DNA of 64,000 bases from Pseudomonas frederiksbergensis (GTDB lineage Bacteria > Pseudomonadota > Gammaproteobacteria > Pseudomonadales > Pseudomonadaceae). Positions 18,759 to 28,142 of the stretch are shown in pieces. The notes under the pieces were generated by a model. That model made no database searches. It saw only the letters and a program-made list of their open reading frames with translations, and was not told the DNA's origin. A program made the translations under genes and the position numbers. Position 1 is the first letter of the stretch, and the number at the start of each line of letters is the position of its first letter. Where the stretch lies: contig NZ_MOBP01000004.1 of NCBI RefSeq assembly GCF_003732665.1, positions 1 through 64,000 on the forward strand, written 5' to 3'.

Positions 18759-20345
18759 TTATTTGAGGGTGACTTTGGAATAGTCCTGCCGGCCGAAAGG
18801 ACTGACCGAGTAACCCTGCACATCCTTACGCGTCAACGCGAACGCAGTCGGATGCGCCAGCGGCAGCCACAGCGCCTGCTGCTGAATCTGCGCCTGGGCC
18901 TGTTCGTAGAGTTTGGTGCGCACGCCTTGTTCGCTGGTGGTTTTGCCGGCGCTGATCAGCTTGTCCAGGTCCTGGTTGCAGTAACGGGCGAAGTTGGTGC
19001 CGGACTTGACCGCCGCGCAGGAAAACTGCGGCGTGAGGAAGTTGTCCGGGTCGCCGTTGTCACCAGCCCAGCCCATGAACAGCAGGTCATGCTCGCCAGC
19101 CTTGGCGCGACGGATCAGCTCGCCCCATTCGATCACACGGATTTCGGCCTGAATGCCGATTTCCGCCAAGTCCGATTGCAGCAGTTGCGCACCGAGGCTC
19201 GGGTTTGGGTTCAGCAGGCTGCCGGAAGGGCGGGTCCAGATGGTGGTCTGGAAACCGTCCTTGAGCCCAGCCTTGGCCATCAACGCCTTGGCCTTCGCCA
19301 CGTCGTGGGGATAGCCCGGCAGGCCTTTGGCGTAGCTCCAGGTGTTCGGCGGGTAAGGGCCGTTGGCGGCTTCGGCGGTATCTTCGAACACGGCTTTGAG
19401 GTAGTTGGCCTTGTCGAACGCGAGGTTGATGGCCTGGCGCACTTCAGGTTTGTCCAGCGGTGGATGCTGGCTGTTGATGCCGACGAAAGCGGTCATGAAC
19501 GCGTCAGTCTTTTCCACATTCAGCGTCGGCTCTTGCTTGGCGGCCACCACATCCAGCGGTTTAGGCGACAGGGCGATCTGACACTCGTTGCGGCGCAATT
19601 TCTGCAACCGCACGTTGGCGTCCGGGGTAATGGCGAAGATCAGCGGGTCCACTGAAGGCTTGCCGCCGAAATAGTCCGGGTTGGCCTTGTAGCGAATCGA
19701 GGCGTCCTTCTGGAACCGGGTGAAGACGAACGGGCCGCTGCCGATTGGCTGGCTGTTGAGCTTCTCCGGGGTGCCGGCCTTCAGCAGTTTGTCAGCGTAC
19801 TCAGCCGAATAGATCGAGGCGAAACCCATGCTCAGGGTGGCGAGGAAGGTCGAATCCGGGTGGTCGAGGGTGAAGCGCACGGTGAGCGGGTCGAGAGCGT
19901 CGATTTTTTTGATCAGCGCCGGCAGTTGCATCGACTGGGCATGGGGGAAGCCACTCTGGGCGACTTTGTGCCACGGGTGGGCCGGGTCGAGCATGCGGTC
20001 GAAGCTGAACTTGACGTCTTCGGCGCTCAAATCGCGAGTCGGGCTGAAGTATTCGGTTTTGTGGAACTTCACTTGCGGGTGCAACTTGAAGACGTAGGTC
20101 AGGCCGTCTGGCGTGACTTCCCAGCTGTCCGCGAGGCTGGCGACCACTTTGCCGCTGGCGGTATCGAAGTCCACCAGGCGATTCATCAGCACATCGGCCG
20201 AGGCATTGGTGGTGGTCAGCGAGTTGTACTGCACCACATCGAACCCTTCAGGGCTGGCCTCGGTACAGACGGTCAGGGCGGCGGCGTGGGCCAGCGGGCT
20301 CAGCAGCAGGGGGGCAAGCAGCAGCGGTAGGGCAGCGAGGCGCAT
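18759..20345 (-). CDS. Periplasmic peptide-binding protein of an ABC transporter
   Basis: 528 residues with a signal peptide (MRLAALPLLLAPLLLSPLAHA, cleavage near 22) and the SBP_bac_5 (DppA/OppA) fold: TVCTEASPEGFDVVQ at the mature N-terminus, the PTRDLSAEDVKFSFDRMLDP signature near 90-110, and GLPGYPHDVAKAKALMAKAG toward the C-terminus. It probably binds dipeptides or related peptides. No permease or ATPase genes are adjacent, so it must work with components encoded elsewhere or act as an alternative binding protein. Confidence 0.9.
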   Translation of the reverse strand: MRLAALPLLLAPLLLSPLAHAAALTVCTEASPEGFDVVQYNSLTTTNASADVLMNRLVDFDTASGKVVASLADSWEVTPDGLTYVFKLHPQVKFHKTEYFSPTRDLSAEDVKFSFDRMLDPAHPWHKVAQSGFPHAQSMQLPALIKKIDALDPLTVRFTLDHPDSTFLATLSMGFASIYSAEYADKLLKAGTPEKLNSQPIGSGPFVFTRFQKDASIRYKANPDYFGGKPSVDPLIFAITPDANVRLQKLRRNECQIALSPKPLDVVAAKQEPTLNVEKTDAFMTAFVGINSQHPPLDKPEVRQAINLAFDKANYLKAVFEDTAEAANGPYPPNTWSYAKGLPGYPHDVAKAKALMAKAGLKDGFQTTIWTRPSGSLLNPNPSLGAQLLQSDLAEIGIQAEIRVIEWGELIRRAKAGEHDLLFMGWAGDNGDPDNFLTPQFSCAAVKSGTNFARYCNQDLDKLISAGKTTSEQGVRTKLYEQAQAQIQQQALWLPLAHPTAFALTRKDVQGYSVSPFGRQDYSKVTLK

Positions 20346-20613
20346 GGTCGGATTCCTTTACAGATCGAAGGCCCATCTGCAAGTGCAGTCTGGAAAAGGC
20401 TTACCCTAGTGGGCTCTTTTGCAAATGACTATCCCCTTTTTCATTTTGCGGCGACTATAGGCGCCTGTTTCGGGTGTGCGACGGTTTGAAAACCTGAAAA
20501 TTGGCGTGTTGGCCGATGCTCTGCGACGAGCGGTCGTCATCGACGACAGCCTTTGTCCAAGGCACTCGCAGCCCGGAAATTGGGCTTTTTGTGAATTCAT
20601 CGCACACTGAATG
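20346..20613. other. Intergenic region between SBP gene and rpmB promoter
   Basis: No coding frame with protein-like composition seen. It should carry the promoter of the minus-strand binding-protein gene. It contains a run of AT-rich sequence around 20420-20460. Confidence 0.4.
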
Positions 20614-20642
20614 TTGTTGCTCTGAGGTCTTTCTGGTATAAA
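20614..20642 (+). promoter_or_regulatory. Sigma70-type promoter of rpmB-rpmG
   Basis: TTGTTG (20614-20619), a 17-bp spacer and TATAAA (20637-20642). It predicts a leader of about 140 bases before rpmB. Confidence 0.65.
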
Positions 20643-20649
20643 GCAGCGC

Positions 20650-20790
20650 TCTTTTCTAGGGGCCCGGTTCCTTCACTGTAGGTGTAGCCGGTAAGACCTC
20701 TAAAGAAACGCGGCGCCTGGCGCCAAATGACTGAGAGATTAAGCGGCCAACCCATGCCGGGTTGGGCATGTGGTTTTAGAGGGCTGAGGC
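20650..20790 (+). promoter_or_regulatory. Structured 5' leader of rpmB
   Basis: The predicted leader holds several short inverted repeats, among them GGCGCCtGGCGCC near 20713 and CCAACCCatgcCGGGTTGG near 20743-20765, the latter about 25 bases before the rpmB start. It could be a site of ribosomal-protein feedback, but no known motif was recognised. Confidence 0.4.
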
Positions 20791-21024
20791 ATGTCGAGAG
20801 TATGTCAAGTTACCGGTAAGGGTCCGGTGACTGGGAATAACATTTCCCACGCAAACAACAAAACCCGTCGTCGTTTCCTGCCGAACCTGCAGCATCACCG
20901 CTTCTGGGTTGAAGAAGAGAAACGTTTCGTGCGTCTGCGCGTATCTGCCAAAGGCATGCGTATCATCGACAAGCGTGGCATCACTGTCGTGCTGGCCGAA
21001 ATCCGCAAAGCCGGCAAGATCTAA
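20791..21024 (+). CDS. rpmB: 50S ribosomal protein L28
   Basis: 77 residues, the standard length for bL28. Signature [22 protein letters not shown] at the N-terminus (given here in part), the [12 protein letters not shown] segment and a C-terminal [15 protein letters not shown]. It is co-transcribed with rpmG 11 bp downstream. Confidence 0.98.
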   Translation: MSRVCQVTGKGPVTGNNISHANNKTRRRFLPNLQHHRFWVEEEKRFVRLRVSAKGMRIIDKRGITVVLAEIRKAGKI

Positions 21025-21035
21025 GGGAGCTAATC

Positions 21036-21191
21036 ATGCGTGAATTGATTCGTTTGATTTCGAGCGCCGGTACTGGTCACTTCTACACTACCGACAAGAA
21101 CAAGCGTACTACCCCGGACAAAATCGAGATCAAGAAATTTGATCCGGTTGTTCGCAAGCACGTGATCTACAAGGAAGGCAAAATCAAGTAA
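21036..21191 (+). CDS. rpmG: 50S ribosomal protein L33
   Basis: A 51-residue bL33: [19 protein letters not shown], then [16 protein letters not shown] and the C-terminal VIYKEGKIK. There are no CXXC zinc pairs, so it is the zinc-free C-minus form. Shine-Dalgarno AAGGGAG precedes the ATG. It is followed by a terminator. Confidence 0.98.
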   Translation: MRELIRLISSAGTGHFYTTDKNKRTTPDKIEIKKFDPVVRKHVIYKEGKIK

Positions 21192-21210
21192 TTGATTTTT
21201 CCGACTTACG

Positions 21211-21245
21211 AAAAAGGCCCGTATCGCGAGATACGGGCCTTTTTT
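21211..21245 (+). terminator. Terminator after rpmB-rpmG
   Basis: AAAAAGGCCCGTATC and GATACGGGCCTTTTT form a strong stem with a T-run. Confidence 0.85.
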
Positions 21246-21279
21246 GTTGCCTGTGGGTTATGGGCTGCCTGTCAGGACG

Positions 21280-21361
21280 CCTTCGCAGGCAAACCCGCTC
21301 CCACATTGGTTTTGTGAGTGCCACAAATCCCTGTGGGAGCGGGCTTGCTCGCGAAGAGGCC
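21280..21361. repeat. REP pair in tail-to-tail orientation
   Basis: A degenerate inverse arm (gcaggcaaacccgctcccaca) precedes a forward arm (tgtgggagcgggcttgctcg). The order is opposite to the common doublet, and the first arm is diverged. Confidence 0.7.
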
Positions 21362-21381
21362 AGCCCAAACACCAAAAATCT

Positions 21382-21744
21382 TCAGGCCTTCTGTTCAAAC
21401 ACCACATAAATTTTGCGGCACGCCTCCAGCACTTCCCAAGTGCCCCGGAACCCGGCCGGAATCACAAAGCGATCACCCACCCGCAACGTCTTGCTGTTGC
21501 CATCGTTGTCTCGCAGCACCGACACGCCCTGAACAATCTCGCAGTATTCATGCTCGGTGTAGTTCACCAGCCATTGGCCGATTTCGCCTTCCCATACGCC
21601 GGCGCTCATCTGCCCGCAGGGGCTGTTGTAGTGGTTGTACACCGCTTGCTCGGGGTCGCCCTTGAGGACTTTGGCCGGGTCCGGCCGATAGCGATCGGGC
21701 TGGGTGGTGGCCTGGCTGAAGTCGACGACATCCTGGATATTCAT
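21382..21744 (-). CDS. Cupin-domain protein (DUF861 type)
   Basis: A 120-residue single-domain cupin. The start at 21744 (MNIQDVVDFSQ) gives the family length; upstream in-frame sequence is not convincing. Cupin motif pieces are GEIGQWLVNYTEHEYCEIVQG, here read as E-x-C-E-I, and GDRFVIPAGFRGTWEV. Such proteins lie beside polyamine or amino-acid catabolic genes and are of unknown reaction. It diverges from kauB with 238 bp between. Confidence 0.8.
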   Translation of the reverse strand: MNIQDVVDFSQATTQPDRYRPDPAKVLKGDPEQAVYNHYNSPCGQMSAGVWEGEIGQWLVNYTEHEYCEIVQGVSVLRDNDGNSKTLRVGDRFVIPAGFRGTWEVLEACRKIYVVFEQKA

Positions 21745-21982
21745 TTTGTTGTAATCCCCCGTGATTGCGGCGCAATGGCTGAAAAGACCCAAAGTCTATG
21801 TTTATTAAAATGAACACTGCAAGGCCGTTTGCCGACCTTGTGTCAAATATATTGAAACAACCCCGGCCACTGGTTTAGGGTGGCAGGTGCCTCGGGCCGA
21901 TAGCAGGCTGGCCGGGCAGAATTCCTGACAGCACCCGCGAAGAACGCGGGGCTCTCGTATTCAATAAGAGGAGGACACTCGA

Positions 21983-23476
21983 ATGACCACCCTGACTCGT
22001 GCCGACTGGGAACAACGGGCTCGCGATCTGAAGATCGAAGGCCGCGCCTACATCAATGGCGAATACACCGATGCCGTCTCCAGCGAGACCTTCGAGTGCA
22101 TCAGCCCGGTCGATGGCCGTCTGCTGGGCAAGATCGCCAGCTGTGACGCCGCCGACGCCCAGCGCGCCGTGGAAAACGCCCGCGCCACGTTCAATTCCGG
22201 CGTGTGGTCGCGCCTGGCGCCGACCAAACGCAAAGCCACCATGATTCGCTTCGCCGGCCTGCTCAAGCAGAATGCTGAAGAGCTGGCCCTGCTTGAAACC
22301 CTGGACATGGGCAAGCCGATCAGTGATTCCCTGTACATCGACGTTCCCGGCGCGGCGCAAGCCCTGAGCTGGAGCGGCGAAGCCATCGACAAGATCTACG
22401 ACGAAGTCGCTGCTACCCCGCACGATCAACTGGGTCTGGTCACCCGCGAGCCGGTTGGCGTAGTCGGCGCCATCGTGCCGTGGAACTTCCCGTTGATGAT
22501 GGCCTGCTGGAAACTCGGCCCGGCGCTGTCCACCGGTAACTCGGTGATCCTCAAGCCGTCGGAAAAATCCCCGCTGACCGCCATCCGCATCGCCGCACTG
22601 GCCGTTGAAGCCGGCATTCCGAAAGGCGTGCTCAACGTGCTGCCAGGCTACGGCCACACCGTCGGCAAGGCCCTGGCCCTGCACAACGACGTGGACACCC
22701 TGGTGTTCACCGGTTCGACCAAGATCGCCAAGCAACTGCTGATCTACTCCGGCGAATCGAACATGAAGCGCGTTTGGCTCGAAGCCGGCGGCAAGAGCCC
22801 GAACATCGTGTTCGCCGATGCCCCGGACCTGCAAGCGGCGGCTGAATCGGCGGCCGGCGCCATCGCCTTCAACCAGGGCGAAGTCTGCACCGCTGGTTCG
22901 CGTCTGCTGGTCGAGCGTTCGATCAAGGACACCTTCCTGCCGCTGGTGATCGAAGCGCTGAAAACCTGGAAGCCGGGCAACCCGCTGGACCCGGCGACCA
23001 ACGTCGGCGCGCTGGTGGATACCCAACAGATGAACACCGTGCTGTCCTACATCGAATCCGGTCACACCGACGGCGCCAAACTGGTGGCTGGCGGCAAGCG
23101 CATCCTGCAGGAAACCGGCGGCACCTACGTTGAGCCGACGATTTTCGACGGCGTGAACAACGCGATGAAAATCGCCCAGGAAGAAATCTTTGGCCCGGTG
23201 TTGTCGGTCATCGCTTTCGATACCGCCGAAGAAGCCATTGCGATTGCCAACGACACGCCTTACGGCCTGGCCGCCGCAGTGTGGACCAAGGACATCTCCA
23301 AGGCGCACCTGACCGCCAAGGCCCTGCGTGCCGGTAGCGTGTGGGTCAACCAGTACGACGGTGGCGACATGACCGCACCGTTCGGTGGTTTCAAACAGTC
23401 GGGCAACGGTCGCGACAAGTCGCTGCACGCGTTCGACAAATACACCGAACTGAAGGCGACCTGGATCAAGTTGTAA
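21983..23476 (+). CDS. kauB: NAD(P)-dependent aldehyde dehydrogenase (KauB/PuuC type)
   Basis: A 497-residue ALDH-superfamily enzyme, closest in my recognition to KauB/PuuC, which oxidise 4-guanidinobutyraldehyde, 4-aminobutyraldehyde or gamma-glutamyl-aminobutyraldehyde in arginine and polyamine breakdown. Catalytic Cys302 (NQGEVCTAGSR) and general base Glu267 (VWLEAGGKSPN) are present, with the Rossmann segment VFTGSTKIAKQ. Shine-Dalgarno AAGAGGAGG precedes the ATG. Nearby PauR, the PuuB-like oxidase and the MFS gene support an amine-catabolism role. The exact aldehyde is inferred. Confidence 0.88.
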   Translation: MTTLTRADWEQRARDLKIEGRAYINGEYTDAVSSETFECISPVDGRLLGKIASCDAADAQRAVENARATFNSGVWSRLAPTKRKATMIRFAGLLKQNAEELALLETLDMGKPISDSLYIDVPGAAQALSWSGEAIDKIYDEVAATPHDQLGLVTREPVGVVGAIVPWNFPLMMACWKLGPALSTGNSVILKPSEKSPLTAIRIAALAVEAGIPKGVLNVLPGYGHTVGKALALHNDVDTLVFTGSTKIAKQLLIYSGESNMKRVWLEAGGKSPNIVFADAPDLQAAAESAAGAIAFNQGEVCTAGSRLLVERSIKDTFLPLVIEALKTWKPGNPLDPATNVGALVDTQQMNTVLSYIESGHTDGAKLVAGGKRILQETGGTYVEPTIFDGVNNAMKIAQEEIFGPVLSVIAFDTAEEAIAIANDTPYGLAAAVWTKDISKAHLTAKALRAGSVWVNQYDGGDMTAPFGGFKQSGNGRDKSLHAFDKYTELKATWIKL

Positions 23477-23498
23477 GTACCACACAACGAAGATCCCC

Positions 23499-23588
23499 TG
23501 TGGGAGCGGGCTTGCTCGCGAAGGCGCCGTAACAGCCAACGATGATGTTGGATGTGATGGCCTCTTCGCGAGCAAGCCCGCTCCCACA
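23499..23588. repeat. REP doublet
   Basis: Perfect complementary arms with a spacer of about 40 bp, between kauB and the MFS gene. Confidence 0.85.
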
Positions 23589-23633
23589 GTTGTTTTGTGC
23601 CGTCTGAAAATAATATCCACAGGAGCGTGGAAC

Positions 23634-24779
23634 ATGCGTTGGGCGACTTATTTCGCCGTGTTGGCGTCTGTCTTGAGTGTCGGCCTGGCCCTGGGTGTCA
23701 GCATGCCGCTGGTGTCGTTTCGCCTGGAAAGCTGGGGCTACGGTTCCTTTGCGATCGGCGTGATGGCGGCGATGCCGGCCATTGGCGTGCTGCTGGGGGC
23801 GAAGATTTCCAGTCACCTGGCTGCGCGTTTCGGCACCGCGAATTTGATGCGTCTGTGCCTGTGGGGCGGGGCGGTGTCCATCGGTTTGCTGGCGCTGTTG
23901 CCGAGTTATCCGATCTGGCTGGTATTGCGCCTGATGATCGGGGTGATTCTGACCCTGGTCTTTATCCTCGGTGAAAGCTGGATCAACCAACTGGTGGTCG
24001 AAAAGTGGCGCGGGCGCTTGGTGGCGTTGTATGGCAGCAGCTATGCGTTGAGCCAACTGGGCGGGCCGCTGCTGTTGGGGGCTCTGGGTACGGAACACGA
24101 TTACGGCTTCTGGGTCGGTGTCGGGTTATTGCTGACGGCGCCGTTGCTGTTGTTGGGCCGAAGCGGCGCACCGAGCAGTGAAGCCAGCAGCGTGACCTTC
24201 GGCGATTTGTGGACCTTCTGCCGTGGGCTGCCGGCGATTGCCTGGGCAGTGTCACTGTTCGCCGCGTTCGAAGCGATGATCCTGACCCTGTTGCCGGTGT
24301 ACTGCCTGCGCCAGGGCTTCACCGCAGAAATTGCCCTGGCGATGGTCAGTACGGTGGTGGTCGGCGATGCCTTGCTGCAACTGCCCATCGGTGCGCTGGC
24401 GGATCGGTTGTCCCGGCGCAGTTTGTTCACCGGTTGCGCGGTGGTCCTGCTGGTGTCGAGCCTGGCGATTCCGCTGCTGATCGATACCTTGCTGATCTGG
24501 CCGCTGTGGGTGTTGTTCGGTGCCAGTGCTGGTGGCTTATTCACCCTGTCGCTGATTTTGATCGGCGAGCGCTACCGCGACGATGCACTGGTGCGGGCGA
24601 ATGCCCATATTGCGCAGCTGTGGGGAATTGGGTGTCTGGTCGGGCCATTGGCGGCCGGGGCGGGGAGTCAGTGGATCAGCGGGCATGCGTTGCCATTGCT
24701 GATGGCGGTAGGGGCGTTGGGGTTGGTGATTCTGCTGATGCGCCAAGGGGCATTTGGTGCAGTGGCCGAGCCCGCATAA
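23634..24779 (+). CDS. MFS transporter
   Basis: A 381-residue major facilitator with about 12 hydrophobic segments. The start at 23634 (MRWATYFAVLASV) places the first helix at the N-terminus and follows AGGAGCG; the longer frame extends into the REP. The cytoplasmic loop between helices 2 and 3 reads SSHLAARFGTANLM, and that between 8 and 9 GALADRLSRRSLF, both family-typical. It has the YcaD/UMF look. The substrate is not evident; placement after kauB suggests a link with amine metabolism. Confidence 0.88.
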   Translation: MRWATYFAVLASVLSVGLALGVSMPLVSFRLESWGYGSFAIGVMAAMPAIGVLLGAKISSHLAARFGTANLMRLCLWGGAVSIGLLALLPSYPIWLVLRLMIGVILTLVFILGESWINQLVVEKWRGRLVALYGSSYALSQLGGPLLLGALGTEHDYGFWVGVGLLLTAPLLLLGRSGAPSSEASSVTFGDLWTFCRGLPAIAWAVSLFAAFEAMILTLLPVYCLRQGFTAEIALAMVSTVVVGDALLQLPIGALADRLSRRSLFTGCAVVLLVSSLAIPLLIDTLLIWPLWVLFGASAGGLFTLSLILIGERYRDDALVRANAHIAQLWGIGCLVGPLAAGAGSQWISGHALPLLMAVGALGLVILLMRQGAFGAVAEPA

Positions 24780-24810
24780 AACCCAACTTCCCAGTCAGCC
24801 ACATCCCCCT

Positions 24811-24900
24811 TGTGGGAGCAGGCTTGCTCGCGAAGGCGTCATGTCAGCCAACTCAGATGCTGAATGACGCACCGCCTTCGCGAGCAAGCCCGCTCCCACA
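24811..24900. repeat. REP doublet
   Basis: Complementary arms (one base differs: gagcaggcttg) between the convergent MFS and phospholipase D-like genes. Confidence 0.85.
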
Positions 24901-24903
24901 GGG

Positions 24904-26472
24904 TTACAGCATTCGTTCAAGTCCTACGGTGGTGCTGAACCACGCGTTAAACCGGCGCCACATGCTTCCCGGTTCCTTGGTCAGCGTATGCAGTTTGCCG
25001 TTATCCTCGGTCACCCAGACAATCTGCCCATTTTCCAGTTTCGCCTCATAACTCAGCGGCGGCGCCATGCCTTGCAGCGCCAATTCACGCACATGTGCGG
25101 CGAGTTCCGGGCTGTCCACCAGCACGCCGACTTCGGTGTTCCACAGCACCGAACGCGGGTCGAAGTTGAATGAGCCGATAAACGATTTCTGCTGATCGAA
25201 GATCATCGCTTTGCTGTGCAAACTCGAATCCGAGCCCTGATACGCCGAGCGGCGGAACAGGTGCGGACCACTGCCGCTGCCGGCGCCGGGCTGGCGTCGC
25301 AATTCGAACAGCTTCACGCCGTGCTCCAGCAACGCTTTGCGATACGGCGCGTAACCACCGTGCACCGCCGGCACGTCGGTGGCTTCCAGTGCGTTGGTCA
25401 GCAGGCTCACCGAGACCCCGGCATCGGCGCGCCCGGTCAGGTACACCAGCCCCGGTTGGCCGGGCACGAAGTAGGCAGAAATCATGATCAGCTCTTTGCT
25501 CACGCCCCTTAGTTCCGGCGCCAATTGCGTGGTCAGCAGCAGTTGCGGATCGGGCTCGCCCTTGGCCAGCACCTTGCTCGGCGCGTCCCACAGCGCCTGG
25601 TTCCAGGCCCAGATCAACTCCCGGCGCCAGATGTCCAGGCGTGGGTGCTTGTCGTAGATCATCAACTGTTGATACAGCGCGTGGTTCTGCTTGCGGGTTT
25701 CCTGCAGGGATTCTTCGAGGCGCGTGCGGGTGTTTTGCAGGTCCTTGGCCGTCGGTTTGCTCGAGAGGAATTCGTCGATCGGCTTACTCAGGGCGCTATT
25801 CCAGTACTGGTCGAAGCTGTGCCCGAGCTGCTCGGCCACCGGTCCGACGCTGAGCATGTCGATGTCGGTGAAATTCAGGTTGGGCTCGGCGTCGAAGTAC
25901 TCATCGCCCAGGTTGCGCCCGCCGACGATGGCCGCGCTGTTGTCCGCCAGCCACAGCTTGTTGTGCATGCGCCGGTGTTGCAGCGACAGGTCGAACAAAC
26001 GGCCCATGGCCCGCGTCACGCCAGTGCTGCGCCCAAGGTGCAACGGGTTGAACAGGCGGATCTGAATTTGCGGATGGGCCGCCAGGGTCGCGATGATCTG
26101 GTCCAGGCCATCGCTGGTGGTGTCATCGAGCAGGATCCGCACTCGCACGCCGCGATCCGCGGCCTTGAGCAATTCCTCCACCAGCATGCGCGTACTGATG
26201 CCGTCGTGGACGATGTAGTACTGCAAGTCGAGGCTGGTTTGCGCGTTGCGGATCAGCTCGGCCCGGGCCATGAAGGCTTCGGTGCTGTTGGACAGTAGCC
26301 GAAAGCCCGATTGGCCGTGGTAGGGCGCGGCCTGGGCCTGGATCGAACGGCCAAAGCTTGAATCCGCCGCCGGCAGGGCCTGGCTGGGCTCGCGCGGCAC
26401 GTCGAGGCTGGCGCAACCACCAAGGAACGAGGCGAGTAACAGAAGAGCGAGTAGGGGCTGTCTGAGGCTCAC
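24904..26472 (-). CDS. Phospholipase D-family lipoprotein (cardiolipin synthase-like)
   Basis: 522 residues with lipoprotein signal peptide and lipobox LGGC (Cys20). Two HKD catalytic motifs characterise the PLD superfamily: HNKLWLADNSAAIVGGRN in the first half and HSKAMIFDQQKSFIGSFN in the second. The architecture resembles ClsC/YmdC-like cardiolipin synthases acting on phospholipids at the envelope. The stop lies just inside a REP. It is transcribed on the same strand as the MocR gene upstream, with a 57-bp gap. Confidence 0.88.
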   Translation of the reverse strand: MSLRQPLLALLLLASFLGGCASLDVPREPSQALPAADSSFGRSIQAQAAPYHGQSGFRLLSNSTEAFMARAELIRNAQTSLDLQYYIVHDGISTRMLVEELLKAADRGVRVRILLDDTTSDGLDQIIATLAAHPQIQIRLFNPLHLGRSTGVTRAMGRLFDLSLQHRRMHNKLWLADNSAAIVGGRNLGDEYFDAEPNLNFTDIDMLSVGPVAEQLGHSFDQYWNSALSKPIDEFLSSKPTAKDLQNTRTRLEESLQETRKQNHALYQQLMIYDKHPRLDIWRRELIWAWNQALWDAPSKVLAKGEPDPQLLLTTQLAPELRGVSKELIMISAYFVPGQPGLVYLTGRADAGVSVSLLTNALEATDVPAVHGGYAPYRKALLEHGVKLFELRRQPGAGSGSGPHLFRRSAYQGSDSSLHSKAMIFDQQKSFIGSFNFDPRSVLWNTEVGVLVDSPELAAHVRELALQGMAPPLSYEAKLENGQIVWVTEDNGKLHTLTKEPGSMWRRFNAWFSTTVGLERML

Positions 26473-26529
26473 GTGGGATCGTTCCGATTGGCAATGGTCG
26501 GTATATGGACGCGGGTTTGTGGATAAAGG

Positions 26530-27963
26530 TCAGTCGCTGAGGCAATCAGTTTCCGCCAACAGCTTGATCGCCGCCGCGCCGACCTTGCGCACGGCGTCTT
26601 CAATCTGGGCTGTCGGCTTGGCAGCGTAGTTCATCCGCAGGCAATTGCGGTACTTGCCCGAGGCCGAAAAAATGCTGCCGACGGCAATCTGTACGCCTTG
26701 ATCATGCAGCGCACGATTCAGTTTCAACGTGTCGAAGCCTTCCGGCAGTTCGACCCACAGCATGAAACTGCCCTGTGGGCGGCTGGCCCGTGTGCCGGCG
26801 GGAAAATAGCGCGTGACCCAATCGATCATCATCTCGCGATTGCGCTGGTATTGGGTACGCATCCGCCGCAAATGCGGTTCGAAGTGCCCGCCCTTGAGGA
26901 AATCGGCGATGGCGATCTGCGCCTGCGGCGCGGTGGAGCCGGTGCTGATGTATTTCATGTGCAGCACCCGTTCCAGATAGCGCCCCGGCGCCACCCAGCC
27001 TATGCGCAGCCCCGGCGCCAACGTCTTGGAAAATGAACTGCACAGCAGCACGCGGCCATCTTCGTCGAAGGATTTGATCGTGCGTGGGCGCGGGTAGGTG
27101 TAGGCCAATTCGCCATACACATCGTCCTCGATGATCGCCACGTCGAAGCGCTGTGCCAGGTTCAACAACGCCCGTTTACGTGCCTCCGGCATGATGTAGC
27201 CCAAAGGGTTGTTGCAGTTGGGCGTCAACTGTATGGCCTTGATCGGCCATTGCTCCAGAGCCAGTTCCAGCGCATCGAGGCTGATGCCGGTGATCGGGTC
27301 GGTGGGGATTTCCAGGGCTTTCATGCCCAGGCCCTTGAGGGTCTGCATGGCGCCGTGAAAGCTCGGTGAGTCCACGGCAACAATGTCTCCGGGCTCGCAG
27401 ATGGAGCGGATGCTGGTGGACAGCGCTTCGTGGCAACCGGTGGTCACCACCAGGTCGGCGGCGCTCAACTGGCAGCCGGAGTCGAGCATCAACCGGGCGA
27501 TCTGTTCGCGCAGTTCGAGGTTGCCGTGGATGTTGTCGTAATACAGGCCGGGCATGTCCTGGCGCCGACTGATCTGCGCCAGCCCGCGCAGCAGCGGCTT
27601 CATGGTCGGCGTGGTGATGTCCGGCATGCCGCGGCCGAGTTGCACCACGTCCTTGCGTGGTACGGCGCGTATCAGCTCCAGCACCTGATCCCACTGGGAA
27701 ATATCCACCGGCCGTTGCGCCGGGCGGCCCACGGCGGGCAGTTCCGGCAGCTCGCGGCCCATTGGCACGAAGTACCCGGATTTCGGTTTCGGCGTTGCCA
27801 GCCCGCTGTCTTCCAGCACCCGATACGCCTGTTGCACCGTGCTCAGGCTGACCCCGTGTTCGACACTCAGCGCCCGCACCGACGGCAGCCGGTCGCCGGG
27901 GCGATAGAAGCCTTGTTCGATACGTGTGCCGAGCAATTCGGCGAGATTGACGTAAAGGGTCAT
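26530..27963 (-). CDS. MocR-type GntR/aminotransferase regulator
   Basis: A 477-residue fusion of an N-terminal GntR winged helix-turn-helix (about 1-75, GTRIEQGFYRPGDRLPSVRAL, ending in HGVSLSTVQQAYRVLE) with a fold-type I PLP aminotransferase domain. The PLP lysine lies in SSFSKTLAPGLRIGW, and the aspartate/asparagine sites in NCNNPLGY and IEDDVYGEL are present. MocR proteins usually sense PLP or an amino-compound and control a divergent neighbour; here that is the DUF1127 gene. Spaced half-sites in the intergenic region fit this. Confidence 0.9.
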   Translation of the reverse strand: MTLYVNLAELLGTRIEQGFYRPGDRLPSVRALSVEHGVSLSTVQQAYRVLEDSGLATPKPKSGYFVPMGRELPELPAVGRPAQRPVDISQWDQVLELIRAVPRKDVVQLGRGMPDITTPTMKPLLRGLAQISRRQDMPGLYYDNIHGNLELREQIARLMLDSGCQLSAADLVVTTGCHEALSTSIRSICEPGDIVAVDSPSFHGAMQTLKGLGMKALEIPTDPITGISLDALELALEQWPIKAIQLTPNCNNPLGYIMPEARKRALLNLAQRFDVAIIEDDVYGELAYTYPRPRTIKSFDEDGRVLLCSSFSKTLAPGLRIGWVAPGRYLERVLHMKYISTGSTAPQAQIAIADFLKGGHFEPHLRRMRTQYQRNREMMIDWVTRYFPAGTRASRPQGSFMLWVELPEGFDTLKLNRALHDQGVQIAVGSIFSASGKYRNCLRMNYAAKPTAQIEDAVRKVGAAAIKLLAETDCLSD

Positions 27964-27998
27964 GACGTTGCCTCGGTGCAGGTGATTCGGTTAACCGG

Positions 27999-28079
27999 TA
28001 CAGATGGGGCAAAAATACGTGATTCAGAGTTTTAAGTAGCCAATCTGTATGGAAATAATACAGTTGCTTTGAATCTGTA
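27999..28079. promoter_or_regulatory. Candidate operator for the MocR regulator
   Basis: AATCTGTA occurs at 28042-28049 and again at 28072-28079, exactly 30 bp apart; a complementary TACAGAT lies at 27999-28005. Direct repeats spaced by about three helical turns between a mocR gene and its divergent partner are the pattern known for MocR operators. Confidence 0.5.
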
Positions 28080-28142
28080 ATGCTTTTCGCCGTCCGCGCA
28101 TGATGAAACCTCTGGCTACCCAAGTAAACAGGAGCGATCAAC

